Counted from the first letter of the stretch, positions 24,006 to 36,697 are shown. The stretch is 64,000 nt of DNA from Erythroxylum novogranatense (GCA_029891385.1 CM057224.1:29343005-29407004), one strand, 5' to 3'. Notes: a model not told the origin generated them from the sequence alone. Translations and numbers: made by a program.

Positions 24006-25084
<1,079 letters not shown>

Positions 25085-26196
25085 TAAGTATTCTTTTTGT
25101 ACCTAGGGTTCTTGGATATGGTTAATGACTTTTAAGATGAATTTTTTATCCTTTGTCAGAAAATTGACTAGTTTTTTTTCTAATTAGGTGTTGTCTATTA
25201 TTTCATCGCGACTTGTTGAGTTATCAGTTTCTAAAACTAAAGCTTTATTGTTAAACTTCTTGTTGAAATAATCATTAAGAGGTTTCACTATTAGAGATAA
25301 TTAAGGTTTAGATTTTGTATAATATTTCTTTTTCTAATTCTAAGCTTTAAATTTTTTTAGTTGAATCTATATTATCTAGTAGTGTGACTTTTTTTCTTGC
25401 TCCTATAACACGTCGTGTTTCTAAATTTTGATGTAAAAGGAAAATTTTGGGGTTTGCTCACATATTTCCCATTTTACTTGGGAATTTTTGTAGAAATTTG
25501 TCTACGTTTTGCTTCACAAGGCCTTGCTACAATCTTTATATGGTATTTTTATTATTCTAGGAAATATCAAATTATTGGAGAACTTCCTATTTTTCAATTA
25601 TCTTTAGAGTTTGATATCATGAACTCACTGTATTCTAATTTATTGGCAGGAATTCGGTTATTGCAACTTTCTCTTATTTATTGGAAGGAATTCGGTCATT
25701 GCTAAGAACTTCTCCTGTTCGAATCTTCTCTTAGCATGACTCTCATTAAAAACATGTCATTAAAAACATGTCTTTGTACCACTTAAAATTAGAAAGCTTT
25801 TTTCCCCGAATATTGGACAATAATTGCCCTTCAATTTTAAGGAATCTCCTAGGAAATTTAAATAGATTGCTAATATCAAAATTGGGGTAACATCTTGAAT
25901 TTACTCACTATTTTTCACCTTATTAGTGTAATTGTTTTGACACACATTATATATATATATATATTTTAGGTCCACATTCTCACTTTCGTTTTTTATCTTC
26001 AAAGGGGATGCTATGACTTGGTTTTGTTTATAAGGAATCATAATCTCACACAAAAGGGGGTTTCCTAATTGTATTTTTTGCTCCTGTTGTAGTTTCTCAC
26101 ACATTTATTTGTTGGTGTTAATGACTCTAAAAGATAATCTATGTTGTTTCCGTGAACCTACCTCTCAAATCAATAAAAAAAACAAAATATGCACTC

Positions 26197-26622
26197 TGGT
26201 TCTGCCGGATTTTGGCGGAACTGTACGTTGCCGTTTGGATCCATGGAGTTGGTTGGTTCTCGCAAGAGCTTCGGCTTGAAGGTTCCTACAAAACAAGAAA
26301 GGCACGTCGGGGGTTGTTTCCCGATAAGCCCCTCCGACGCTCAAGTCAATCTTTTTGTGGTGAAGGTGAGGTTGCTGTATGCCGAGAAAACTAGGTTATG
26401 ATCACGTATCTCTGTTATGGTAGAGTTATACCTTATATATGAAGCAATAGCTAGGTTTAGGTCTTTACGTATGCATGGGAGACTCTTACATGCGGATGAG
26501 CCAAGGAGATCGTGGATTGGACTTGGGCTTGGCATAGGTACAAGACTGATTTTTGAAGAACGGACCGATCGACCCACGGGTCGTTATGATTGGGTGGGGG
26601 CTCAGCACGACCGACTTGACTA
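26197..26622 (-). repeat. 3' LTR of the Tat element
   Basis: Direct copy of 40342-40767. Over the first 340 bp there are roughly 25 differences by eye, nearly all transitions. On the plus strand it begins TGGTTCTGCCGG and ends CTTGACTA; the expected terminal CA has become TA. Confidence 0.92.
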
Positions 26623-26640
26623 TAAGCCCCCCTACTCCTC
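26623..26640 (-). other. Polypurine tract of the Tat element
   Basis: On the minus strand GAGGAGTAGGGGGGCTTA directly precedes the 3' LTR. This is the expected plus-strand priming site and fixes the element's orientation. Confidence 0.8.
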
Positions 26641-27376
26641 GAGTCTGAGCGAAGAGAAGGGTCGAAGGAGTATGCTAGGATTTTGTTGCCCGTCTGCTAT
26701 CTTATGGCTCGTCCGTAAGACAGCTCGTGAGGTGGTCGATCGGTCGGATATTAGCATTGTAGCTCATTCATGGGATAGCTTAGGTAGGCCCGATCGATCG
26801 GATGTCTACTGGTTGTGCGTGACTGCTCGTACTGGGATCGATCAACTGAGTGCCCCAACTGATTGGCATTGGTACTTTTTGCATGATAGCTCGCGCTAAA
26901 GCAGATTGGGTGGTCATCATTGGTGAGCGCGTGAAGGTACTTGAAGCATTTATTGTTTGACGGCGCGTGCCCTCTGACAGCTTTTCAGAATCTGAAACGT
27001 ATCGTCCTTGTAACCGTTGTGCAGCTGTCCCGTACGTCCTTTCAACTGTCGCGCCACTCCGGATTTCGAACAACCCTAATTCCCCTTGGCTCGGATTATG
27101 CCGTGTGTCCAAGCATAGCTCAGATTTTTTCCACGCGTCGCGTTTTAACTGGATCGCAATTTGAACGTTTCCTTATAAATGTTCAGGATCGACAAACTGT
27201 TTGGTTTTCTTCATGCTTGTTTCATTATTGCTTCCGCTTTGCTTTCATTTGCTCTTTCTTACTCTCAGCTCGTGGAAATTTCCTTCAGTCGTCGTTCGAT
27301 TTCCCCTTCTCCATTCACTAAATAGGTACGCCCCTTTTCTCCATTTCCTCCTCTAAAGTTTTTCTTTTCAAAAGTT
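26641..27376 (+). other. Spacer between 3' LTR and the antisense ORF
   Basis: No ORF with family resemblance. 27220-27390 is pyrimidine-rich on the plus strand (TTTCCCCTTCTCC, CCCCTTTTCTCCATTTCC) and could be the promoter/leader of the antisense gene. Confidence 0.4.
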
Positions 27377-27391
27377 TTGTTCCTAGTAAGC

Positions 27392-28180
27392 ATGTCGACG
27401 ACCAGTTCTAGAAGTATGGTAGAAGGTGTTGGAGAAATATCGACAAGAGAAAGGAAGGATGGGTTAGTTGTGGAGGCGCCGTCGAGAAATGAATCGACGA
27501 TGACCGTGGGGGAGTTGAATCAGTCAATACTTAGATATAGCATCCCCTCGTCCTGGGGACCCCGGCTGGCCCTGGGGAACGAGCGAATCCACAGCAACTT
27601 GAGTGGATATTTCTCCGTTTCCGAAAGTTTTTTCTCGGTTGGTGGTATGAGGCTTCCCTACGCCCCGATCGTCGACCAGGTGTGTACGGCCTATCAGCTG
27701 ATGCCGAGCCAGATTCCTCTGAATAGCTGGAGGTTTATTAAAGGTCTGGCGTTGCTGTGCCATCAATTCGGCCATTCTCCCTCTATTGGCATTTTGCGTC
27801 ACTTCTTGAAGTTGAGCCAGAGTCCGAGCTCTAGTGCCGGGATCCCCTTCCTGCAGTACAGAGACGCTAAGTATCACCTGGCGGGAACAGCCTCGAAAGT
27901 CTCCGCTTGGCGAACGAATTACTTCTTCGTGAAAGCCCCTGGATTTCCCTGCGAGTCTCGAACATGGAGGTATCCCTTAGCCGAGCAGTGGAATGACACG
28001 TCGAGCGTGTCTCTTAGTAGGGAGGAGTGGAGAGTAATCAGTCGCATAAAGGAGCTCGGCCGATACGATTTTGCTCGGCTAATACGGGCCTATTCCAGGG
28101 GGGTCTCGGCTAATTCTTTTCTTATCGACCTCCCGCCACAAATTAGCGGGCTAGGAGAGGAAACCGCCCCGTCTGGTTGA
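27392..28180 (+). CDS. Antisense ORF of the Tat element, first exon (Transposase_28-like domain)
   Basis: Reads opposite to gag-pol. The open frame runs from 27377; the ATG at 27392 gives MSTTSSRSMVEGVGE. The body contains MTVGELNQSILRYSIPSSWGPRL and GGMRLPYAPIVDQVCTAYQLMPSQIPLNSWRFIKGLALLCHQFG, the pattern of the plant family annotated as putative gypsy type transposon (PF04195-like), which is found as an accessory ORF in Tat-group elements. Its biochemical role is unknown. TGA 28178 may be read only in unspliced RNA: a strong acceptor TTGTTGCTGTGCAG ends at 28254 and the following sequence opens MVRIEDFTGPSQ, so an intron of about 75-80 bp is likely. Confidence 0.65.
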   Translation: MSTTSSRSMVEGVGEISTRERKDGLVVEAPSRNESTMTVGELNQSILRYSIPSSWGPRLALGNERIHSNLSGYFSVSESFFSVGGMRLPYAPIVDQVCTAYQLMPSQIPLNSWRFIKGLALLCHQFGHSPSIGILRHFLKLSQSPSSSAGIPFLQYRDAKYHLAGTASKVSAWRTNYFFVKAPGFPCESRTWRYPLAEQWNDTSSVSLSREEWRVISRIKELGRYDFARLIRAYSRGVSANSFLIDLPPQISGLGEETAPSG

Positions 28181-28254
28181 GCCTTCATGGTCAAATTACT
28201 TACTGCATTTTTTATTATTGGTTTCTATTTTTGTCTTGTTTTGTTGCTGTGCAG

Positions 28255-29572
28255 CCATGGTGAGGATAGAAGATTTCACTGGGCCCTCCCAATCCTCTAA
28301 ATCCGGGAAGCGGGCCAGACAGGGGAAAAAGAGACAAGAGGCGGAGACTGTCGAAGGCATTGCTCTGCCAGTGGAGCTAGGCCATCCCGTAGTATCGTCG
28401 GCCCCTCAACCTGTTGAAAGTCGTTCTGTCGTGTCGTGTCGGTGTCGTTGCCGATCGTACTGGCTAGTGCTGGCCGAGCGGCTTTGGTTGAGGAGGAGGA
28501 GGAGAAGATGGAGCCTCCTCTTAAGAGGAAGAGATTGAGGAGGCTTGGTGATCTATCGTCCAGCCCGCTAAGTCAGGGTGCAAAGGAGAAGGAGAAGAAG
28601 GGCAAGGGGAAAGGGCGAGCGATCGAGGCCGGGCAATGGGAGTCTGTCCTCAAGCTGGCCAATACTTCCTCGGTCGGGGACCTCGAAGTGTCCCGCTATA
28701 TCTCCGAGAAGATTACTCTCCCCACGAACGAGCAGGCTATGGACAAGAAGAGTAATCTGGAGCTGGGGTCTCAACTCGTTCGCTGCGGTATACGGAGCGC
28801 GGTGATGTCCTCTGCAGTGCTGCAACGTCTGGAGGCTCTAGATCGGAAAGTCCAGGACCTCCATGAGTAGATGAAGGCTGTGAAGGACGAGCTTTCAGGG
28901 GTGAAGGAGGAGAGAGATCTCTTTCAGGCTCAGAACTCTTCCTTGGAGGAGGAGAGGAAATCCCGGGAGGATGCGATGAGCGTCCTGAAGGCTCAGCTGA
29001 CCACGGGAGAGGAGGAGAGGAGCCAGCTAGTTGCGGCAAATGACAAGCTGAAGAGGAAGGTAGAGAAGGAGCGGGAGCTTGGTAAGAAGTACCTCGAAGA
29101 TTGTCATGCCACGGTGGAGAGCAGGAATAGAGCCCAAGACACATTGCTGAAGGTGCGGGGCTCTATTAAGAACCAACGGGTAGAAGTGATCAAGCGGTGG
29201 AAGAGGCGGTTTCTGAATGAGGAGTGTTTAGAGCTTGCCTGTGACTTGGGCATCTCGCTCCTGAAGAGGTGCCACGAGATTCACGTTCTTTAGGGGTTGG
29301 AGTGTCCTTCTTTTGAAGAGTCGCTTCTCCCCGCAGCCCTCGGCCTTTCTTTGGAGGGTATAAAGAAGAAGGCCGAGGAAGAGCGAAACTTTGTTCCTGA
29401 TGAAGAGTTGGACCTTAGCTCTGAAGAGGAAGAGCTTCCTCCTGAGGATATTCCTCCGGTTGCTCCTTTAGGCCCTGCTCTCGCCCCGATTGTCTTGTCA
29501 GCTCCTGAGGCTTCCCCTGTGCATCCGCCGACTTCTGAAGCTTCTCCTTCTGCTGAATTTTAGAGCTCACCT
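28255..29572 (+). pseudogene. Antisense ORF of the Tat element, second part (nuclear-type basic region plus coiled coil)
   Basis: It starts after the acceptor at 28254 with MVRIEDFTGPSQSSKSGKRARQGKKRQ, then shifts frame between about 28430 and 28540. From there one frame runs to 29563: basic KRKRLRRL, then AKEKEKKGKGKGRA, a coiled coil (28871-29190: KEERDLFQAQNSSLEEERK, EEERSQLVAANDKLKRKVEKE), and an acidic, proline-rich tail (EELDLSSEEEELPPEDIPP). Two in-frame TAG codons interrupt it at 28868-28870 and 29291-29293. The layout of N-terminal domain, basic region, long coiled coil and acidic tail fits accessory ORFs of Tat elements. No enzymatic motif was seen. Confidence 0.65.
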
Positions 29573-29730
29573 GGTCGGGCTTGTGGCCAGGACGAATTCA
29601 AAGGAATGAAATCTTTATTTTGTCCTTCATTTTTTCGAACTCATTTTTCGTGTTTATGTTCTTTATTTTCGATGTATAGTGGAGTTTGATGAAGATGCTC
29701 ATGGTCGACTTATAGTTGAGGCCGACTCGA

Positions 29731-29938
29731 GGTCCCAAGGATCTTGTCTTGGCTACCGATCGGCCGTAGTCGATCTATATCGAGGCAGAGCGATGATCCC
29801 AAGGATCTTGCCTTGGCGACCGATCGACCGTAGTCGATCTATATCGAGGCCGAGCGATGGTCCCAAGGATCTTGTCTTGACGACCGATTGACCGTAGTCG
29901 ATCTATGTCGAGGCCGAGCGATGGTCTCAAGGATCTTG
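29731..29938 (+). repeat. 64-bp tandem array, left part
   Basis: The unit begins GGTCCCAAGGATCTTGYCTT and includes CGATCGACCGTAGTCGATCT. Unit starts are at 29731, 29795, 29859 and 29923, exactly 64 bp apart. A partial unit precedes 29731. The array is broken at 29938 by the solo LTR and resumes at 34479. Confidence 0.95.
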
Positions 29939-32900
29939 TGTTGGACCCCGAACCTTGAAGCGAAAATTAGAAATATGAAAATGAAAGTATATGAATGTTG
30001 TGTATATAATTTGTGTTATAGATGAGGAAATGTGAATTATGTAAAGATATGAGTGGGGAAATCTTAAGTATGAATTATGGTTATATATGTGAGATCTTAT
30101 GCAAAAGTAAGAGATTATAAATGACAAGATGCTATGGAATGTAAGAAATTATATGATTTGAGGCTGAGATTTGGATGAATTCCAAATGATAGTTGCATTG
30201 TTATAAATGATGTGTAATTAATAAAGTAAAGTTATGATGAATGTTAAATGTATATGCTGATTCAAGGGAAATTAGAGAATGATTAAAATAGAATTGGTCA
30301 AAGTAGCCTTCTTTGAAGTTGTAGCTTGATCTTTTATCTTTCCAACGAGACTAAGTATGCGAGTTTTCGAGATCAGAGTTAAGAGTTATAGTTGATACAA
30401 GTTATGATGTTATATAAGATTGATGTTAGTGACAGCTTTGATGAATGATTGAGAATTGGGGTTTTGATGAATCAATTTAGTTGAGATTTGAGAAGTTCAT
30501 GAATTGATTTTGTTGCTTGCATAGTTATGAAGTGATTAGGCCTTGGAATAAGTAAATATGTGAAGATAATAAGTGTTTATGAAGTTAGTTTTGATGGAGA
30601 AAGCTTTGGAAAAATGATTGAAGGGGTTTTGGAAAAACGCATGTCCGTTAAACGGACATGTGAGTCCGTTAAACGGACCTTTATGGGTCAAAAGGACTTC
30701 TTCCCTTGCTTATATCCGTTAGACGGACACGGATGTCCGTTAAACGGACTTACTCGGATGATTTGGAACATTTTGGGTCGTATGTGTCCGTTAAGCGGAC
30801 ATGCATGTCCGTTTAACGGACAGCTACGGGGCACCTTGAGAAAAATATGATTTTAACCAGTTTTGAGGCTGAATCTCGTTTTGAGGCATCTAATACGAGT
30901 TGTAGATCTCGATGTTATCTTTCAAATGGAACAAGAAAAAAGTCATTTGGATATTTTTAGAAAAAGTTATGAAATTTGCTCCAAAAGAGTTTCAAATCAA
31001 TTTAGGGTTTGAACATGTTGAGTTGTTTTGATCATAACTCACTCATCCGACCTCGGATTGAGGCGATTCTTGAAGCATTGAATTCCTAACACATGTATCC
31101 TTCTCTCCATGAAAATTTGCATCAATTGGAGTCAAATTGAAAGAGTTGGATTGAATCTCATGAAAATCGGAATGATTTGTTTTCTTCCGATCTTGCAATT
31201 CTTCTTTCCTCATCCGACCTTGTCAAATCATTTGCTTATATCTTTTTCGTCCGACATCCGAATGACTTGGTTCTTGAATCGTTGGATTCCTAAGATAATG
31301 AAGTTCATTTTATGTGAAATTTGTGAATTTTAGAGACTTAATTGAGGAAGAATATTTGAATCAAAGTGAGACAGGAAAGTTTCTGAACATAGTTCAGTAG
31401 TTTGCGAATTTAAGGATCTATGGAGATCCGATTGAAGCGATATTTGAGGCATTATAACATTAAGACATGGGGCTACAATTGTTATGAAGAAATTAAATTT
31501 CAATTTAGCCTTTAAGAATGTCTAATTATGAAAGGAAGTGAGTTGCTAGAAAATGTGTTGGCAAATGATGTGTCCGACATGTTTTGAGCATAACTTTTGA
31601 TGTAGTGCTCAAAATTGAATGATTTTTTAGGCATTATGAAACTAAGACATAGAGGAACAATTCTCTAGAAGGAATTTTTAGCAAATTCCTTCATTTAGAT
31701 GTGAGAATGATTGTCCAAAAGTAAGCATGACTTAAAGTAAAATTCAGGGGCAAATATGGAACATCACTTAAAGATTAAAGTCTATAGCCTAACAAGGAGG
31801 GACAAAAGGGTCTTTGGCCATTCTTTTAAATGAGCTAGCATTATAAATAAGTGGTTGTCTTGTAGGGAAAGAAGAAAGTCACGAAATTTCTAGAAGAGAG
31901 AACAAAGAAGGATGAGAGAAAGAAGAGAGATATCGTGGAGATGGAGAAGAAAAATGAAAGGAGAGTTAAGGTTCCAGGTTTTTGGAGGTTCTAAGCTTAG
32001 TTTTTCCTTGATTTATGAAGGAAAGGATGGAAGAAGGCAAGAGTTTCCTTCCAAGCAAGAGAAATTTCGAAATTTAAGAAGAGAAAGGTAAGAGATGATT
32101 TTGATTTTTGAGTTTTTCTTGAGTTTTTGGTTGATTTGGCTTGAGATTGATATGGGCTTGTAAATTATTAAGTTATGTTGGTGATTTTCATTTTGAGTTA
32201 TGTTTAATTTTGAATTAAAAGTTCTAAGGGTTATACAAGTGGATAAGAGTTGGAGATTTTAGAAGTTCTTGGTTTAGCTATCATGAATTTAGTATGGGTT
32301 TGTAAATTATACATTCAATTTTGAGAAGTATGATGGTTATGATATTGGATTTGGTGGATTATGGCTTAGGTGATTTTAAGTTGGAAGAGAGAGTGAAGTA
32401 AAGATCAAGTTAAAGCTTTGGACAATAGTATGGCATAGAATTAAAGGTGGGTAATGTGTTTATTTTTCAAATTATAAGTTAATTATAAATGTTGATTTTA
32501 TAAGCCATTGTTTTGGAAATGATTGAATCAATTACTTTTGGAATGATTATGAATTGTTTATCCAATGGATTTCAAATGATTTTATAAAGTTGAAATACTT
32601 GTTTGAGTTCATTACGTTTAATTGGTTGAAAGTTTTAATATGAGAACTTGTGTGACACGATTTTTAGATAATTTGCAATTGTCTCAAGTATGCATTCTTT
32701 GTTTGAAATAATTGAAAATTGCTATATGATTGATGGTTTGGAAATTGTGAAGAAATGCTAGAAATGTATACATGTGTCATGTTCATGAAATCAAGTTTTT
32801 AAGAAAGTGCCATTTGGGCAAAGTAATTTGCAATGCATGATTACATGTTATGTGGGTTTCGGCATAGTCCCTCATGTGGAGTCAGTGCACTGGTCTCATT

Positions 32901-34478
32901 CTTAAAGCCTTCTTCCGGCTGCCCGCAAGTGGCACGGAGTTCCTTTTAGGACTCCCTTATGTGTACGACTACACAAGGTCATTTTATGGAATTGTGTAGT
33001 CATCATGTGTATTGGACTTGCCAAACCATTTTGATGTGTTATAGGATTTGATGTTACTTGAAATGTGGTGCATTTATATGTGAGGTAATCCATGTGTTTC
33101 AATTATATTCATTAATTGTAAAAAGGTTTGGATTTTCGACAAATGGGAAATTTGGGATTTCCAACGATGATGGTTTTGAAAGCAGTTTGTAAATGTTTAT
33201 GAAAGAATTTGAAAATTAAGAAGCTTTTGGAAAATGAAACTTCGATGTTTTTTAGCAACTGAAAGTAAGGTTTGAAAATATTTTGCTTATCATTTGTTTA
33301 ATAAACATGTTATCCACGAGCTTAGCTCACTTCTCCGCTTTTCATCCCCATCTCCGTATTCAAGCAGGAGATTGGATGAAAGACATCAAGATATCAACAT
33401 TTGTATATGTTTTGTACCTTGTGTTATTGGTTTAAGATTATTGGAAATAGTCATGGCTTGAAATGCCATTAGAGTATTATAAGCATTTTAGTTCATAATG
33501 TATTTGGATTATGAAATTGTATAAGAACTTGAGTGATGGAATTGGAAATGTATTGGTTTTGGATTGTGTAATTTGGTTTTGTATATCAATTGGATTGAGT
33601 TATGAATACAATTGGGATATATGTATATATATTTAGATATGGATAAATGTACTGGATGATGAGATATTAGTGTGAATGTGATGAATATGATTTGGATATG
33701 AAAAATGACTTGAAGTGGTTTAGAATTTAGGTTTGCGTTTCTGCTGAGATCCCGGACGGAGGTTCCGGTGGATCATGAAGTATGTGTAATTGTCTGGATA
33801 CATATAGAAGTGCATTCAAGTTAATTGCAGGTTTGGGTAGTTGCTAGTGCAGCCGTTATGCTGCCGGATTTTCCTTATAGTAGTATATGAATAAGATAAA
33901 TTTGTGTATGAATTTGTGAATTGATTGACATGAGTATGAGTTTGTTATGGTAAAGAATAAGACTATGATGAATAAGAAGAATCAAGTAATATGAGATTAG
34001 TATGAGTTGAAGGATAAGTTTCCCAAAGAGGGAAATTATTTGCTTGTTCTTAAATAAGATGGATTAAATGATGAAAGAAATGAATAAGAAGAAAAAAAAT
34101 GTACATCGACTTTCGGATAGGTCAAGTCATAAGGGTTTCCAACGCGACAAGTTTTCTATTTTCACGCTTCGGATGTCGGGATTTGAACTTTCAGTTTCAA
34201 TTGATCTATTCGATCCCCATTAGTATTTGGTTCGACTTATTTGTTTCTTTTTCATTTGTTTCAAATCAGTTTCGACCCACTTGTCACATATGTTTCGATT
34301 TTTCCGTTATCCGCTTTTCATTTCCGATTCATGTGTTTGATTCCCATTTCGTTATGTGATCCGATTCAGCTTGTTTTTCGTTCCGTTTCAGATTCGTTCT
34401 AAGAGTGATCATATGCAGTAAAGCAGTGGGGTTCAAGTGCTAGTGTAAGAAGTTGGGTCTCGGAAACGGGATCCAACA
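29939..34478. mobile_element. Solo long LTR (4540 bp) nested in the Tat element
   Basis: Begins TGTTGGACCCCGAACC and ends GGGATCCAACA, with TGTTGGA/TCCAACA inverted tips. The 5-bp TSD TCTTG lies at 29934-29938 and 34479-34483. There is no PBS, PPT, gag or pol inside and no long ORF, so this is one LTR left after recombination between a pair. The block near 32800-33010 (ATTTGGGCA, GCCCGCAAGTGGCACGG, ACGACTACACAAGG) and 33310-33350 (AGCTTAGCTCACTTCTCCGC) resembles LTRs of long-LTR plant gypsy elements (Del/Tekay-like); that lineage call is an inference. A related copy lies at 4772-7382. Confidence 0.85.
30640..30835 (+). repeat. Quasi-palindromic TCCGTTAAACGGA word array
   Basis: Six copies of TCCGTTAAACGGA or one-base variants (TTAGACGG, TTAAGCGG, TTTAACGG) lie at about 30643, 30665, 30716, 30735, 30787 and 30808, in close pairs separated by unrelated spacers. 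Each word is a 13-mer hairpin. The sister LTR copy has a different word at the same place. Confidence 0.85.
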
Positions 34479-34740
34479 TCTTGCCTTGGCGACCGATCGA
34501 CCGTAGTCGATCTATGTCGAAGCCTAGCGATGGTCCCAAGGATCTTGCCTTGGCAACCGATCGACCGTAGTCGATCTATGTCGAGGCCGAGCAATGGTCC
34601 CAAGGATCTTGCCTTGGCGACCGATTGACCGTAGTCGATCTATGTCAAGGCCGAGCGATGGTCCCAAGGATCTTGTCTTGGCGACTAATCGACCGTAGTC
34701 GATCTGTGTCAAGGCCGAGTGATGGCTGGTGAGATTTTCT
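34479..34740 (+). repeat. 64-bp tandem array, right part
   Basis: Continuation of the array cut by the solo LTR. Unit starts are at 34532, 34596, 34660 and 34724, again 64 bp apart, with the last unit degenerating after GTGATGGCTGG. Left and right parts together give about eight to nine units. Confidence 0.95.
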
Positions 34741-34916
34741 GCGCTTTGCCGAATATAATGGAATTTTTTTCTTTGCCAGGAAATCTGAAAATCCCTTTAT
34801 TAACGATAATGAGGGCGTGGGCCGTTAAAAAACCTGTCTGGCAGGAACAGAAAAAGGTACCCACAGGTTTTGTACAAAAACAGTAATGAACAAACATTAA
34901 CTGAAATAAAACTTAT

Positions 34917-36140
34917 CTACTGGTAGAACGCCTTCAGGTTTCGAGAGTTCCATGGCCTCGGTAGAGTTTTCCCATTCGCATCGCGTAGGATGTAAGAGCC
35001 ATGCCCGACTTGCTTGATCACCTAGTAGGGTCCTTCCCATGCCTGTCCGAGCTTTCCGGGGTGTTTCCCAGCCGCCTCGACTTTTCGCAGGGCATAGCCC
35101 CCGACCTTTACGTCGCTCGGCTTTACTCTTCTGTTGTAGAACTTCGTCGCTTTCTGCCTGACGGCTTCTGAACGAGCGGCTGCCCTATCTCTGTCTTCAC
35201 TGAGGAGCACGAGCTCGGCTCGACGGGCTTCATTATTCCGCTCTTCTTCATAGTTTGTCACCCTTTGGTTGTGCAACACCACTTCTACAGGGACTAAGGC
35301 TTCTGCCCCAAAGGTCATCCTGAACGGTGTTTCCCTTGTGGCTCCGTTTGGTGTGGTTCTGTACGCCCACAACACTTCATCAAGATCTTCCACCCAAGTC
35401 TTTCGTCCGTCTAGGCGCTTCTTAAAAGCACTTATTATCTTTTTGTTTGTGTTCTCCGCGAGACCGTTGCTTTGGGGGTGGGCTACGGAGGTCAACTGTA
35501 GCCTTATCTTTAGTCGGTCGCAGAAATCTTTGAACTTATCGTTATCGAATTGTCGACCGTTGTCTGCGACCAGCACCATAGGCATCCCGAAGTGAGTTAG
35601 TATATTTTTCTTTACGAAACTTTTCACCTTCTGCTCGGTGATTGTAGCGACCGCTTCCGCTTCGGCCCATTTGGTGAAGTACTCCACTGCCACTATCAGG
35701 AACTTCTTCTATCCGGGATCGAGAGGGAAAGGCCCCAGTATATCCATCGCCCATTGAGCGAAGGGGATAGGATGACTCACAATTTTCATTCTCTCGGTCG
35801 GTTGGTGAGACAGACTCCTGTTTTTCTGGCAGGCCTCACATCGGTCGACTTTCTCCTGGCAGTCTTTCCTCATTGTCGGCCAGTAATATCCCTGTCTGAT
35901 CAGCCTATGGGCTAACATTCTACCTCCTATGTGATTGTCACACATTCCTTCGTGGACTTCAACCATTGCTTGTTCTGCCTCTTCTTTATTCAAGCATCGC
36001 AGCAGTGGCCAGTCATAAGATCGCTTGTACAGGGTGTCGTTTATGATCGTGTATTCGGCCGCTTTTATTCTCAATCTCTTGGCCTCCGAGTTTTCTTCCG
36101 GTTGTGTCCCCTCTAGGAGATACCGTCTAATCGATTCCAT
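34917..36140 (-). pseudogene. Tat element integrase
   Basis: Starts MESIRRYLLEGTQPEE. The HHCC zinc finger spans HEGMCDNHIGGRML...CEACQKN. Catalytic D,D,E residues are visible in WAMDILGPF, VADNGRQFDN and NGLAENTNK. The C-terminal part reads YEEERNNEARRAELVLLSEDRDRA and GKLGQAWEGPY, then VIKQVGHGSYILRDANGK to the natural TAG at 34917-34919. Two in-frame TAG stops break it, after LDPG (about 35709) and after WEGPY (about 35022). It would insert the element cDNA; here it is dead. Confidence 0.9.
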
Positions 36141-36160
36141 CCAACCCGATCGACCGGTAT

Positions 36161-36697
36161 TTACATCAAGAACTTCCTTGGCTTTTGTATGCTGGGGTGA
36201 TCTAGTCGTTCGACTAGAACGTTGTTTTGGGCGTCTCGATCGGAGGTCATTTTGGAGAAGGCATCCGCTTTGGCATTCTGAGCTCGTTCTATCCTGCTGA
36301 TCGAGTACTGCTCGAAATTACTTAACTCCCGCTTTACTAGCTCCAGGTACTCGATCATGTTGTTCCCCTTGGCTTCATACTGTCCAGTGACTTGGCCGAC
36401 CACCACCTGGTTGTCGCTATATATCTTTAGATGCTTTATCTCCATTTTCTTAGCCAATTGGAGACCGACTATCAGAGCCTCATATTCTGCCTCGTTATTG
36501 GAAGCCTTGAATTCTAGCCGAATGACGTATTCCACCTTCTCTTCCATATGCGGGCTAATCAACACCACTCCTACTCCGCATCCCTCGACATTGGACGACC
36601 CATCAACGAACAAGCTCCAGGTAGGGTATTGCTCACCCTGCGGGCTAGGTTGGCTCATTTTTGCAATAAAGTCTGCCAACACCTATGCCTTGATCGT
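36161..36697 (-). pseudogene. Second (archaeal-type) RNase H of the Tat element
   Basis: Conserved features are VDGSSNVEGCGVGVVLISP, FKASNNEAEYEALIVGLQLA, KIYSDNQVVVGQVTGQYEAK and KADAFSK, supplying the D-E-D type acidic residues. This extra RNase H after the gypsy one is diagnostic of the Tat lineage. An in-frame TAG (about 36680-36682, before VLADFIAKMSQ on the upstream side) separates it from the first RNase H. The domain itself is uninterrupted. Confidence 0.88.

Noticed and set aside
30640..30835. CRISPR-like palindromic repeats
   Set aside because: Spacing is irregular, words vary, and the context is a plant LTR; treated as a hairpin-word array instead.
29731..34740. CRISPR-like regular repeats with dyads
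   Set aside because: 64-bp units are contiguous without spacers, in a plant retrotransposon; no cas-type genes. It is a tandem satellite.
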